The notes: generated from the sequence alone by a model not told the origin. Shown: positions 27,713 to 36,937, numbered from the stretch's first letter. The stretch is DNA of 64,000 bases from Glaciecola sp964643575 (GCA_964643575.1 CAZXTD010000001.1:10066-74065), one strand, 5' to 3'. Program-made: numbers and translations.

Positions 27713-28747
27713 ATGGCAAAAGTGAAACTAAAAGACATCGCCGACAAGGCCGGTGTGTCGATGATGACCGTTTCGCGAGTCATGAACAAAGACCCTCGTG
27801 TTAGTACTAAGACCAGAGAACGCATTAGTAAGATTGTTGAAGAATTGCAATATAAACCCAATACTGCTGCCCGGCATTTGGCTAGCTCACGTTCTTATTG
27901 TATCGGTATTGCATGTGAGTTTTCTAATGCGTCTTACGTCAACAAATTCCTTGCGGGTAGTTTGCGCAAATGCCGCACTATTGGTTACCATGTTGTACTT
28001 GACGAACTGGGGGAACTGAACACAAAACCCGAATTACGACCTCAAGACTTGTTGGACGTTGCAAATATTGACGGTATCGTTTTGTTACCTCCAATTAGTG
28101 ACAATACAGACGTTATTGAATATTTAAAGCAAGAAAACGTCAATTTTGTAAGAATTGCACCTAATATCGACTTACTCGCCAGCAAATATATTTGCATGGA
28201 CGATTATCAAGCCGCTTTTGACATAACCAGTGAATTAATAAATCTTGGTCGTAAACGCATTGCGCACATCATTGGTAGCAATAGTCAAGGCGTTAGTAGA
28301 CTGCGTTATCAAGGGTATTTAGACGCTTTGCGCTCCCACCAAATTGATTCTAAACCAGAATATATTATACAGGGTGATTTTAGTTATAAATCAGGATTTG
28401 AAGGTGCCAGTCAGTTACTTAGTTTACCTGAACCCCCTGACGCTATTTTTGCCGCAAACGACGAAATGGCGGCTGCGACTATTTCAGTTGCACACATGAA
28501 AAACATGCGCGTACCCGACACCTTAGCGATTGTTGGTTTTGATGACACAGAAATTGCGACTATTGTTTGGCCTCAACTCTCCACCGTTCGCCAACCGCTT
28601 GAAGAAATGGCCGATTTAGCGATTGAACTGCTGATAAATTCACAGCGCCGCGCCGGTAAACAGCCTATTCAAGCACAAGACAAGAGCAACCGGTACGTAC
28701 TTGATTATAAAATCAAAACGCGTGAATCTAGCAAAATAAAAACTTAA
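27713..28747 (+). CDS. LacI family transcriptional regulator of the xylan locus
   Basis: A 344-residue repressor from the ATG at 27713; a GTG at 27695 is in frame, but LacI proteins usually begin a few residues before the KLKDIADKAGVSMMTVSRV helix-turn-helix seen here. The periplasmic-binding-protein-like effector domain follows (about 65-340), with DAIFAANDEMAAATI and GFDDTEIATIVWPQLSTVRQP near the C-terminus. It stands 103 bp upstream of the xylanase operon in the same direction. The TGTTAGCGCTAACA palindromes at 28812 and 33321 are typical LacI-family targets and probably its operators, with a xylo-oligosaccharide or xylose derivative as inducer. Confidence 0.88.
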   Translation: MAKVKLKDIADKAGVSMMTVSRVMNKDPRVSTKTRERISKIVEELQYKPNTAARHLASSRSYCIGIACEFSNASYVNKFLAGSLRKCRTIGYHVVLDELGELNTKPELRPQDLLDVANIDGIVLLPPISDNTDVIEYLKQENVNFVRIAPNIDLLASKYICMDDYQAAFDITSELINLGRKRIAHIIGSNSQGVSRLRYQGYLDALRSHQIDSKPEYIIQGDFSYKSGFEGASQLLSLPEPPDAIFAANDEMAAATISVAHMKNMRVPDTLAIVGFDDTEIATIVWPQLSTVRQPLEEMADLAIELLINSQRRAGKQPIQAQDKSNRYVLDYKIKTRESSKIKT

Positions 28748-28811
28748 CGACATCAAGCAATTGTTACATACATGTAAAATGTGCATTGACAGCCATTTGA
28801 TTTCACTCTAA

Positions 28812-28825
28812 TGTTAGCGCTAACA
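28812..28825. promoter_or_regulatory. LacI-type operator upstream of xylanase operon
   Basis: TGTTAGCGCTAACA, a perfect 14 bp palindrome with central CG, 26 bp before the GH10 start codon. It is identical to the site at 33321-33334. This is the classic form of a LacI-family operator. Confidence 0.8.
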
Positions 28826-28850
28826 ATAAGAAATAAAGGCGCAACCTCGC

Positions 28851-30074
28851 ATGAAAAACCTCATCTCCACAACAGCAGTATTAGGTTTGTCTTTGCTGCT
28901 TGGCGCTTGCGGCGGTCAACAGAATAAATCAAGCGCTACTAGCAATATTGCCGATACTCCATTGGTTCAAGAGTCGTTAGCACAAAGCTATAAAGATCTA
29001 TTCCAGGTGGGTGCTGCCATCAATAGAAGGCAAGCAATTGGAGATGATATAGCCGGTCAAAAAGTGGTAAAGCAACACTACAACGTAATTACCGCTGAAA
29101 ACGACATGAAATGGGAAAGCATACAAAGCCAAGAAGGCGTATTTACCTTTGAGGGCGCCGACGCACTGGTCGACTTCGCAGAAAAGACGAATAAAGACAT
29201 TATTGGGCATGTACTTGTATGGCATTCGCAAACGCCCGATTGGGTGTTTGAGGATGCAAAAGGTAAGCCCGTTACTCGCGAAGTATTACTCAAGCGCATG
29301 AAAACACAAATCTTTGCTTTAGCAGGACGCTACAAAGGTAAAATAAAAGGCTGGGACGTAGTAAACGAAGCGTTTAACGAAGACGGCAGTTTTAGGGAGT
29401 CTAAATGGTTCACGATTATCGGCGAAGACTTTATCGACAAAGCGTTTGAGTTTGCGAACCAAGCTGACCCTAAGGCCCAGCTCTATTATAACGATTACAC
29501 GCTGTATAAACCGGCAAAAATGAATGCGGCAATAGCACTTGCCAAACGTCTTCGCAGCAAAGGCTTACGCATCGATGGCATTGGCATACAAGGTCACTAT
29601 ACAGCCCCACCACCATTTGATGAATTAGAGGTCAGTATTCAATCAGCCATTGCCGCAGACCTGTCTGTCATGATTACAGAGCTCGATATTTCAGTATTAA
29701 AGTTTCCTCAAGGCGAAGGTATGGGTGCAGACATATCGCTTAGTTTTGAACTACAAGAACAATATAATCCTTATGCTAATGGTATAGATAACGCTGCTCA
29801 AGCAAGGCTCTCTGCTGCATACATAGACCTATTTAGTTTGTTTGTTCGCTATCATGAGAACATAGACAGAGTCACATTATGGGGAGTAAGCGACGCAAAC
29901 ACATGGCGTAATAACTGGCCTATCAATGGAAGAACCGATTATCCATTACCCTTTGACCGTGACTATCAGGCCAAACCTTTTGTGCAAGATATTATTGCAC
30001 TTGCCGAACAACACAATACAAATACGCGGCTTAACAGTGACAAAGGCAGCCTACTCGCTAAGGAAAGCAAATGA
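28851..30074 (+). CDS. GH10 endo-beta-1,4-xylanase lipoprotein
   Basis: A 407-residue GH10 enzyme. The N-terminus carries a lipoprotein signal with lipobox LLGAC at about residue 20, so it is membrane-anchored. The TIM barrel (about 45-385) has the family motifs HVLVWHSQTPDWVF, the acid/base Glu173 in WDVVNEAFNE and the nucleophile Glu277 in MITELDIS, plus the late WGVSDANTW. It cuts the xylan backbone or imported xylo-oligosaccharides. Its stop overlaps the start of the transporter gene (ATGA), so the two are translationally coupled, and a LacI operator precedes it. Confidence 0.95.
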   Translation: MKNLISTTAVLGLSLLLGACGGQQNKSSATSNIADTPLVQESLAQSYKDLFQVGAAINRRQAIGDDIAGQKVVKQHYNVITAENDMKWESIQSQEGVFTFEGADALVDFAEKTNKDIIGHVLVWHSQTPDWVFEDAKGKPVTREVLLKRMKTQIFALAGRYKGKIKGWDVVNEAFNEDGSFRESKWFTIIGEDFIDKAFEFANQADPKAQLYYNDYTLYKPAKMNAAIALAKRLRSKGLRIDGIGIQGHYTAPPPFDELEVSIQSAIAADLSVMITELDISVLKFPQGEGMGADISLSFELQEQYNPYANGIDNAAQARLSAAYIDLFSLFVRYHENIDRVTLWGVSDANTWRNNWPINGRTDYPLPFDRDYQAKPFVQDIIALAEQHNTNTRLNSDKGSLLAKESK

Positions 30075-31420
30075 AAAACCTCAACCGCCTCGAAAAATTT
30101 TGCTATGGCTTAGGTGATGCCGCCAGCAATATTGTATTTCAGGTGGTAATCACCTTTATGATGTATTTTTACACCGACGTATATGGACTGGCGGCATCGG
30201 CAGTAGGCACAATGTTATTACTTGTTATTGTGTTTGATGCCATAACCGACCCGATAATGGGTGGCATAGCTGACCGCACTAAAACAAAATGGGGAAGCTA
30301 CCGCCCATACCTTTTATGGTTTGCACTACCCTATGGTGTGCTGGCAGTACTCGCGTTTACCACACCCGATTTTAGTCAAGACGGCAAGCTCATCTATGCT
30401 TATATCACTTACATACTTTTAATGACTGTTTATACTGTCATTAATATTCCTTATTCCGCACTAGGCGGCGTAATGACTAGCGATCCAACAGAGCGTTCTT
30501 CATTGCAGGCATGGCGTTTTGCACTCGCTATGTCTGGGGGCGCGATTGTTACGCTTTCACTGCTAGAAATGGTTGAGATATTTGGGCAGGGCGATGAAAA
30601 AGCCGGTTTTAGCTACGCAATGATGGTGTTATCGGCCTTTGCCGTACTTTGTTTTATCGCTTGTTTTATGCTGACGAAAGAGCGATTTGAAGCACCTCAT
30701 TCACAAGCTAACTCGAAGTTATCGGGCACGTTAAAAGACTTCCTAAACATGATCAAAAATGACCAATGGCGCATAATCGGCATTGTCACATTGCTTTTGC
30801 TGATTAGCGTTGTCATGCGCGGCTCAACAACTGCTTATTATGCAGAGTACTATCTACAAAAAAACAGCTTATTTGGCATATTTTCATTTAGCACAGCCGA
30901 ATTAATCACACTTTTCACAAGCGCTAACATGTTTGCCGGTATAGCGGGTGCTTTGAGCGCAAACTTTCTTGTTGCTCGCATATGTAAAGTGAGTTTAATG
31001 AGTATGTGTGCAATCTTTATTGTGTTAACAAACGGCGCGCTATTTTTTGTGCCCCGAGAGGCCACAGAAGCTGCCCTAATTTTTACGGTTCTTGCAAACT
31101 TTGTGCACATGATAATGACCCCGCTGTTATTTTCAGCGGTGCCAGACACGGTCGATTATGGCGTAAAAAAACTTGGCAATAACGCCATGGCAATGGCGTT
31201 CTCTGGCCAATTACTCATGCTCAAACTCGGTATTGCCATTGGCGGCGCGCTCACCGGTTGGGTGCTTGCATCATCGGGTTATGAAGCTAACACCGCCCAA
31301 ATAGAAAGTACGCTTAATGGCATCTTAGTACTTTATTCTCTTAGCTCTGTAGCGGCAGGCATTGTGATTTATTTTCTGTTGCGCAAATACAAACTCACAC
31401 GCGATTTTAAGGAAGCATAA
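30071..31420 (+). CDS. GPH family sugar transporter, probable xylo-oligosaccharide/xyloside carrier
   Basis: A 449-residue MFS protein of the glycoside-pentoside-hexuronide branch: FCYGLGDAASNIVFQ at the N-terminus, the loop DPIMGGIADRTKTKWGSYRPY after helix II and NIPYSALGG, followed by about twelve transmembrane helices. These cation symporters carry di- and oligosaccharides across the inner membrane. It sits between a GH10 xylanase and a GH43 enzyme and overlaps the former by 4 bp, so xylobiose or related oligosaccharides are the inferred substrates. Confidence 0.9.
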   Translation: MKNLNRLEKFCYGLGDAASNIVFQVVITFMMYFYTDVYGLAASAVGTMLLLVIVFDAITDPIMGGIADRTKTKWGSYRPYLLWFALPYGVLAVLAFTTPDFSQDGKLIYAYITYILLMTVYTVINIPYSALGGVMTSDPTERSSLQAWRFALAMSGGAIVTLSLLEMVEIFGQGDEKAGFSYAMMVLSAFAVLCFIACFMLTKERFEAPHSQANSKLSGTLKDFLNMIKNDQWRIIGIVTLLLLISVVMRGSTTAYYAEYYLQKNSLFGIFSFSTAELITLFTSANMFAGIAGALSANFLVARICKVSLMSMCAIFIVLTNGALFFVPREATEAALIFTVLANFVHMIMTPLLFSAVPDTVDYGVKKLGNNAMAMAFSGQLLMLKLGIAIGGALTGWVLASSGYEANTAQIESTLNGILVLYSLSSVAAGIVIYFLLRKYKLTRDFKEA

Positions 31421-31422
31421 AC

Positions 31423-33099
31423 GTGAGCGACTCAAACAATCTTATCAAAAATCCTATTTTACCTGGTTTTAATCCCGACCCAAGTATTGTTGCTGTAGGC
31501 GACGATTTTTACATCGCTACGTCTACCTTTGAGTGGTATCCGGGTGTGCAAATACATCATTCAAAAGACTTGAAAAATTGGCGCTTAATATCGCGACCAC
31601 TCAACCGAGAGTCTCTTTTAGACATGCGCGGCAACCCTGATTCATGCGGCATATGGGCACCTTGCCTAAGTTACAACAAGGGCAAATTTCATCTTATTTA
31701 TACAGACGTAAAACGTTTCAACGGCAACTTTAAAGACAGTCATAATTACTTAACAACTTGCGAAACCATCGACGGCCATTGGAGCGACCCTATTTATATG
31801 AACTCCAGCGGCTTTGATCCTTCGCTCTTTTTTGACGACGACGGCAAGCAATGGTTTGTTAATATGGTATGGGATAATCGTCACAATAAAAACCGTTTTG
31901 GTGGTATCTTGTTGCAAGAATACTGCCCCAAACAAAAACGTTTAATAGGTGAAATTAAAAACATATTTAAAGGCTCGGCACTTGGCTTAACCGAAGCACC
32001 ACACTTATTTAAACGCAATGGCTATTACTATTTACTTACCGCCGAAGGAGGCACGTTTTACAGTCATGCAATGACAATGGCGCGCTCAAAAAACATAAAT
32101 GGTCCATATGAGCTAGATCCATACGGCTACTTGCTTACGTCTAAAGACAACTTAGATTTGCCTTTACAACGAAACGGCCACGGTGACTTGGTCGACCTAC
32201 CCAATGGCGAAAGTTACTTAGTGCATTTATGCGGCAGACCATTAAAAGGTGAAAGACGCTGTCCACTTGGCAGAGAAACCGGCTTACAAAAAACCTATTG
32301 GACAGATGATGGCTGGTTAAGACTGGAGAGTGCAAAGTTTCATAGCAGCAGTGGTTTGCCCGAGTCTTACGTACAAGCGCCTGACCTACCAGAACATGCT
32401 TGGCCCGCAGAAGCATCTCGTTATGATTTTAACGAAAACACTTTACCTTCATGTTTTCAGTGGTTGCGTACGCCCTACCCTGAGACTTTTATGAGCCTCA
32501 CTGCGCGCAAGGGTCACTTGCGCTTAACCGGGCGCCAGTCGATAGGCTCTTTGTTTGAGCATGCTTACATTGCCAGACGCCAAGAATCTTTTGTTTACAA
32601 CGCCACTACCGCAATGGATTTTTCTCCGACTAATTTTCAGCAAACCGCGGGCTTGTGCTGCTATTACAATAGCTTTAAATTCCACTATTTATATGTCTCA
32701 ATTGATGATGATGGCAAGCGGTTTGTCGATGTAATGAGCTGCTGCGGTGACCTTAGCCTAGACCTTACCTATGGATTGCGCGAAGGAAGCGTAGGTGACA
32801 GCGCTAAAAACTCACGTTTTGTGATACCGAGCAAAGGTATCGTTTATCTGCGCGCAATGGTTGACCATCATACACTTCGTTTCGCTTACTCTATCGACAA
32901 CCTAAAATGGCATGTGCTACCTATTAACTTAGATTACTCGTTAATTTCAGATGAAGCTGGCGGTGGACATGGCTCACATTTCACGGGAGCTTTTGTCGGA
33001 ATGGCCTGTCAGGATGTATCAGGTCAAGCATGTATTGCTGACTTTGATTATTTTGAATACGTGGAGCTTGACTATGAACAATACTCTTTAGATGTTTAA
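31423..33099 (+). CDS. GH43 family beta-xylosidase/arabinofuranosidase with C-terminal sandwich domain
   Basis: A 558-residue GH43 enzyme without a signal peptide, so it is cytoplasmic. The five-bladed propeller begins NPILPGFNPDPSIVAVGDDFYIATSTFEW (general base Asp in the NPDPS motif), has FDPSLFFDDDGKQW, and the catalytic Glu in LTEAPHLFKRNGYYYLL. A C-terminal concanavalin-like sandwich (about 330-555) is typical of beta-xylosidase subfamilies. It starts at GTG, 2 bp after the transporter stop, with an AAGGA RBS. It would split imported xylo-oligosaccharides to xylose. A strong terminator follows the gene. Confidence 0.92.
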   Translation: MSDSNNLIKNPILPGFNPDPSIVAVGDDFYIATSTFEWYPGVQIHHSKDLKNWRLISRPLNRESLLDMRGNPDSCGIWAPCLSYNKGKFHLIYTDVKRFNGNFKDSHNYLTTCETIDGHWSDPIYMNSSGFDPSLFFDDDGKQWFVNMVWDNRHNKNRFGGILLQEYCPKQKRLIGEIKNIFKGSALGLTEAPHLFKRNGYYYLLTAEGGTFYSHAMTMARSKNINGPYELDPYGYLLTSKDNLDLPLQRNGHGDLVDLPNGESYLVHLCGRPLKGERRCPLGRETGLQKTYWTDDGWLRLESAKFHSSSGLPESYVQAPDLPEHAWPAEASRYDFNENTLPSCFQWLRTPYPETFMSLTARKGHLRLTGRQSIGSLFEHAYIARRQESFVYNATTAMDFSPTNFQQTAGLCCYYNSFKFHYLYVSIDDDGKRFVDVMSCCGDLSLDLTYGLREGSVGDSAKNSRFVIPSKGIVYLRAMVDHHTLRFAYSIDNLKWHVLPINLDYSLISDEAGGGHGSHFTGAFVGMACQDVSGQACIADFDYFEYVELDYEQYSLDV

Positions 33100-33117
33100 A
33101 CCTTCATCACAAAATCT

Positions 33118-33143
33118 AAGCGAGGTTTGTAGCCTCGCTTTTT
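33118..33143 (+). terminator. Rho-independent terminator after GH43
   Basis: AAGCGAGG (33118-33125) pairs with CCTCGCTT (33133-33140) around a 7-nt loop, followed by a T-rich tract. It ends the GH10-transporter-GH43 operon. Confidence 0.88.
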
Positions 33144-33427
33144 TGTTTAAAAAACCGATTCTATTTAGTTAAACAATAGAACAATTGTTCTATTAATTTT
33201 AAATTCATCACTCACCAATTAATTGAAAATTATAAATTTAACTTTTTAATTATGTTTTTTTATTTTCACATCATTTAGACAAACAAAACATTTCCTTTTA
33301 GCGCATCTATTGGTACTTTGTGTTAGCGCTAACATGTTAACAAGCTGTTATTGCGTTAACGCTCAAATCACACAATTACTAAGAATATACAACTAACAAA
33401 AACTCGTTTTAAAAACAGGGAAATACA
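33144..33427. promoter_or_regulatory. AT-rich promoter region with several palindromes
   Basis: This gap after the GH43 terminator holds a 20 bp perfect palindrome AATAGAACAATTGTTCTATT (33175-33194), the LacI-type operator at 33321-33334, and the palindrome GCGTTAACGC (33353-33362) 66 bp before the next start codon. The combination indicates a regulated promoter for the small anchored protein and GH8. No small gene was seen. Confidence 0.6.
33321..33334. promoter_or_regulatory. LacI-type operator upstream of the GH8 operon
   Basis: TGTTAGCGCTAACA, identical to the operator at 28812-28825 and 94 bp before the start of the small anchored protein gene. It links both xylan operons to the same repressor. 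Confidence 0.8.
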
Positions 33428-33979
33428 ATGAACAAATTACTTATTTCTATCTGTCTGCTAATAAGCAGCTACAGTTCATCAACCTACGCGCTATTGATCG
33501 CCGGTGACGCCAGTATTGATGAAAACAACCTACTCACCATCAATTACAGCTTTACTGCAACAGACACAGTGGTTGAAAGCTTTGACTTATTTTTTGAATA
33601 TGGCATTTATGACGACATTCAAATTTTGGACTCAATAATTGCACCTTCGTGGACAACTGTAATCGCTAACCCTGACAACTTCTTTGGTTTTATAGAAGAC
33701 GGGTTTATCAATTTCCTTTTTGATATACCTCTCGAAATTGGACAAACACTGCAAGGCCCAACAGTAACCATCGATTATTTAGGCACCGGCGCCCTAGCTG
33801 AAATCACTCAGTCCGCCGTCATTTTTGACCCGAACGACTTCAGCGCGCCTGAAATATTTGTTGATACGGCCCCAATCACTGTCAGTCAAGTGAATACGCC
33901 CGTGACTTTCTCGATAGTCTTACTCGGCGCTTTCTTTTTATTTAGCAAACGCACTCGTTTATGCGCAAATAGTAACTAG
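33428..33979 (+). CDS. Exported protein with degenerate PEP-CTERM-like C-terminus, function unknown
   Basis: A 183-residue protein. Signal peptide (MNKLLISICLLISSYSSSTYA), then a beta-rich acidic domain (about 22-150) with alternating hydrophobic residues as in cohesin-like or PEP-CTERM cargo proteins. A short Pro (VNTP), a hydrophobic helix (VTFSIVLLGAFFLF) and a basic end (SKRTR) complete it. That order resembles a PEP-CTERM sorting signal with the PEP changed to NTP. It is 17 bp upstream of the GH8 gene and behind a LacI operator, so a role at the cell surface in xylan binding is possible. No family match is recognised with confidence. Confidence 0.7.
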   Translation: MNKLLISICLLISSYSSSTYALLIAGDASIDENNLLTINYSFTATDTVVESFDLFFEYGIYDDIQILDSIIAPSWTTVIANPDNFFGFIEDGFINFLFDIPLEIGQTLQGPTVTIDYLGTGALAEITQSAVIFDPNDFSAPEIFVDTAPITVSQVNTPVTFSIVLLGAFFLFSKRTRLCANSN

Positions 33980-33995
33980 CCGCGGAGGAATAAAA

Positions 33996-36665
33996 ATGAA
34001 ACAAATAAAAACCATTAAAAACAGGCTATGCCGGACGCCATATTGGCTCGGCCTGCTAACATTGATTAGCGCTAACAATGTGCTAGCCGAAATTGTCGTT
34101 GAAGACATAAGCTTTACCGATCGCACTCGTATATCTCGCAGTGACTACCAATATACTTTTACAGTTACTATTGCAAACACAGGTGAAAACGCGCAAAACA
34201 TAGCCGCTAGTGTGACGTCTGCCAATCCAAATTCAGACGTGTCGTTAAGCGCACTCACGCTCGACGCCTTGCCCTCATCAGCGTCTGCTCCTATGACCGG
34301 TCAACTAGTGCTCGTGCAAAACAGGCGAGTAAGGTTTAACCCGCAAGATATTGTGTTCGATTTTACGTACGATACCAACACACTAAACGAATTTGAACAA
34401 ACCTTCTCGCCCACATCTGCCTATATTACCAATGAACACCCCAATTTTTTTGTTGAGCAAGAAATGGCTAACGAGGCTGAAGTAACGGCAAAAATACAGG
34501 CTCATTACGCGCAGTTTTTTGAACTTATTGACGCGCCTGATCCAGTCGATATTGAAGAGCCATCGCTAGCAACTGCTTTTTTTGATGATTTTTCTAACTT
34601 GTCAGAGCAATGGTTTGCTTTTGCCGATAACGGCACTAGCCCGAGCGTTAGTTTGTCTACAGAAAACGAAAAGCTGGTTGTATCTCCCCAATGGAATGCA
34701 ACAGGTGATGCAATAGCGGTCAAATATCAACAATTTGCCCCTACAGACTTTAGCAATGGCGCAACCATTAGTTACCTGATGGAGGCTGCCCAAGCATACA
34801 CACAAGATGGCAACTTGGCCGTTCAGCTTATTCTTGAAGACGAAAATTACACGCCAGCGTTTTTCGCGTACCGAGTTTTAAATGAATCGGGTGAACTCAG
34901 CATTAGCATCGACAACGTGAGCCCTGATTCTGACTTTGGTTATGTCGGGCCTGGTTTTGATTTTTCTAAAGTTGCAGGTATTGGCTTTCAATTTTTAGCG
35001 AATAGTAAGCCTGTCAGTGTTGGCGGCAACATTACTATCGACGATGTTAAAATTTCAGTTGCTCCAGCACCTGTTGCCGATGGTGTAGTTTTTGTCGACG
35101 ACATGTCAGCAGGCATTAGCCCTTGGAACGTTCAGAATGACAATGGCAGTGCGCTAGATGTTGTGCTTTTTAATGTTGATGAAACTTTAGTTGTTGCACC
35201 AGCTTGGCAAGCAGAAAATGATGCCTTCACTGTAAAATATCAGCAGTTTGACCCGATTGATATGACGCGCCCGGTCAATGTGAGTGTTGATGTTAGCCTG
35301 CCGGCTAGCTACACCGAGTATAACAACATGGCCATTCAGCTTGTGGTAGAAGATATAAACTATCAGGTAGGTTTTACAGGCTATGGAATATTAAATGACC
35401 GCCCAGCCGACACTCCATTTACAGTGAACTTTGCTGACATCAGTCCTAGCTCTGGCTACGGTTTTATTAGTGACAGCTTTGACTACGAGCAGCTTGCGGG
35501 CGTGGGCTTTCAAATACTCGCAAACGGCAAACCTATCGATGTTACGGGTAACATTGTTCTGGACAACGTGACTATCACTCAAGCGGCTGAAACCGTTGCG
35601 CCGCCTGCTCCTGTCAGCAACACCAGCGTTTTGTTTGCTGCAGCAGATGACATGGCATTTATTAAAGCTATCGACACTGGGAAAGTGTATTCAGAAGGTA
35701 TGTCATACGGCATGATGTTGGCGGTAATGATGGACGACAAAGCGACCTTCGATAAGTTATGGAAATTCACTAAAACTTATATGCAAAATCAAGAAGGCCC
35801 TCAAGCTGGATTCTTTGCTTGGCGACTAGAGGGTGAAGCGCCCTTTTCTCGCCTTGATGTAAATCCTGCGCCCGATGGCGAAGAGTACTTTGCTATGTCC
35901 TTATTTTTTGCCCACAATCGCTGGGGCAGCGAAGAAAGTGGCATATTGGATTACCAAGGAGAAGCGAATTCTATTTTGCTCGACATGGTCAACTTGCAAA
36001 CTAGCAGCACGCGTCCAATGATGCATCCGGTATTCAGACAAATTGAATTTGTGAATATCAACGCTGTGGAAAGTTTTACTGACCCGTCTTATCACTTACC
36101 TGCATTTTATGAGCTATGGGCACTGTGGGCTGATGAAAATAACCGATATTGGCATGAAGTAGCGCAAGTTAGTCGAGACTTTTTTACGCGCGCAAGCCAC
36201 CCCGAAACAGGTTTATTTAGTGACTATGCAAGCCATGAAGGTGTGCCTCAAGTCACCTCATTTAACCCTAATAGTCATAAAAGCGCTTTTGACTCACACC
36301 GAGTCATTGGCAATATCGCGATGGATTATCACTGGTTTAGCCAAAGCGAACAAATGCGGTCGCTAATCGACAAACAAGTGCTATTTTATGAGTCTGAGAA
36401 CGATATTTTTGGCAACTTCATAGCAATTTATGAAGTCGACGGTACCCGCGAACCGGGCGTTAACTATCGAGGAGAAGGCAGAAACGCAATGAATGGTTAT
36501 GGCGCCACAGCAAGCGACTTGCCATACTCCAAAGACATGTTGCAGTCGCTCTGGGACCAAGACATTCCCACAGGCACCTTCCGCTATTATGATGGTTTCT
36601 TGTATATGTTTAGTCTTTTGCATGCATCCGGCGAGTTTAAGATTCACAAACCTGAAGAAGAGTAG
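33996..36665 (+). CDS. GH8 xylanase with two carbohydrate-binding-like domains nested in the catalytic domain
   Basis: An 889-residue exported enzyme with a strong GGAGGAA RBS. After a signal (cleavage near residue 31) comes a CARDB/Ig-like domain (about 32-135). The GH8 first helix (PNFFVEQEMANEAEVTAKIQ, 149-168) is followed by two homologous beta-sandwich repeats (about 193-355 and 364-530), and GH8 then resumes at residue 544 and runs to the C-terminus. Putative catalytic residues are Glu567 in YSEGMSYGMM and Asp766 in AFDSHRV. It is closest to reducing-end exo-oligoxylanases (Rex), but the Leu-His-Pro loop that closes the Rex cleft is replaced by Tyr824-Arg825-Gly826, so endo-activity is possible. 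It lies 17 bp after the anchored protein in a LacI-controlled operon. Confidence 0.9.
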   Translation: MKQIKTIKNRLCRTPYWLGLLTLISANNVLAEIVVEDISFTDRTRISRSDYQYTFTVTIANTGENAQNIAASVTSANPNSDVSLSALTLDALPSSASAPMTGQLVLVQNRRVRFNPQDIVFDFTYDTNTLNEFEQTFSPTSAYITNEHPNFFVEQEMANEAEVTAKIQAHYAQFFELIDAPDPVDIEEPSLATAFFDDFSNLSEQWFAFADNGTSPSVSLSTENEKLVVSPQWNATGDAIAVKYQQFAPTDFSNGATISYLMEAAQAYTQDGNLAVQLILEDENYTPAFFAYRVLNESGELSISIDNVSPDSDFGYVGPGFDFSKVAGIGFQFLANSKPVSVGGNITIDDVKISVAPAPVADGVVFVDDMSAGISPWNVQNDNGSALDVVLFNVDETLVVAPAWQAENDAFTVKYQQFDPIDMTRPVNVSVDVSLPASYTEYNNMAIQLVVEDINYQVGFTGYGILNDRPADTPFTVNFADISPSSGYGFISDSFDYEQLAGVGFQILANGKPIDVTGNIVLDNVTITQAAETVAPPAPVSNTSVLFAAADDMAFIKAIDTGKVYSEGMSYGMMLAVMMDDKATFDKLWKFTKTYMQNQEGPQAGFFAWRLEGEAPFSRLDVNPAPDGEEYFAMSLFFAHNRWGSEESGILDYQGEANSILLDMVNLQTSSTRPMMHPVFRQIEFVNINAVESFTDPSYHLPAFYELWALWADENNRYWHEVAQVSRDFFTRASHPETGLFSDYASHEGVPQVTSFNPNSHKSAFDSHRVIGNIAMDYHWFSQSEQMRSLIDKQVLFYESENDIFGNFIAIYEVDGTREPGVNYRGEGRNAMNGYGATASDLPYSKDMLQSLWDQDIPTGTFRYYDGFLYMFSLLHASGEFKIHKPEEE
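34066..34075. promoter_or_regulatory. Intragenic LacI-type operator core
   Basis: TTAGCGCTAA lies inside the GH8 signal-peptide coding region, within GATTAGCGCTAACA (13 of 14 bases of the operators at 28812 and 33321). It may be an auxiliary site for looping with 33321, or incidental to codons for Ile-Ser-Ala-Asn. Confidence 0.4.
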
Positions 36666-36734
36666 GCTAATAAACAGCCTGATTAAACGATACCGGAATT
36701 ATATGCATTTCAAATAACACCTGTATTATCTATC

Positions 36735-36772
36735 AAAAAGCTTGGTCTACAGCACTAGACCAAGCTTTTTAT
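36735..36772 (+). terminator. Rho-independent terminator after GH8
   Basis: AAAAAGCTTGGTCTA (36735-36749) pairs over 15 bp with TAGACCAAGCTTTTT (36756-36770) around a 6-nt loop. T-rich on the plus strand and A-rich upstream, so it could work in both directions. Confidence 0.88.
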
Positions 36773-36937
36773 TAATCCCTTTTGTCATTTCATATTTAAT
36801 ACTTTAGCTAAACTATGGCTTAAATGTTTTGTTTAAGCTTTTTAATTACTATACTTTTGTCTAGAATTCGCTCAATCTTGTTGTAACTTGCCGATATAAA
36901 AATATATCTTGTGGCATTAAAATACCTAGGATGCGTT

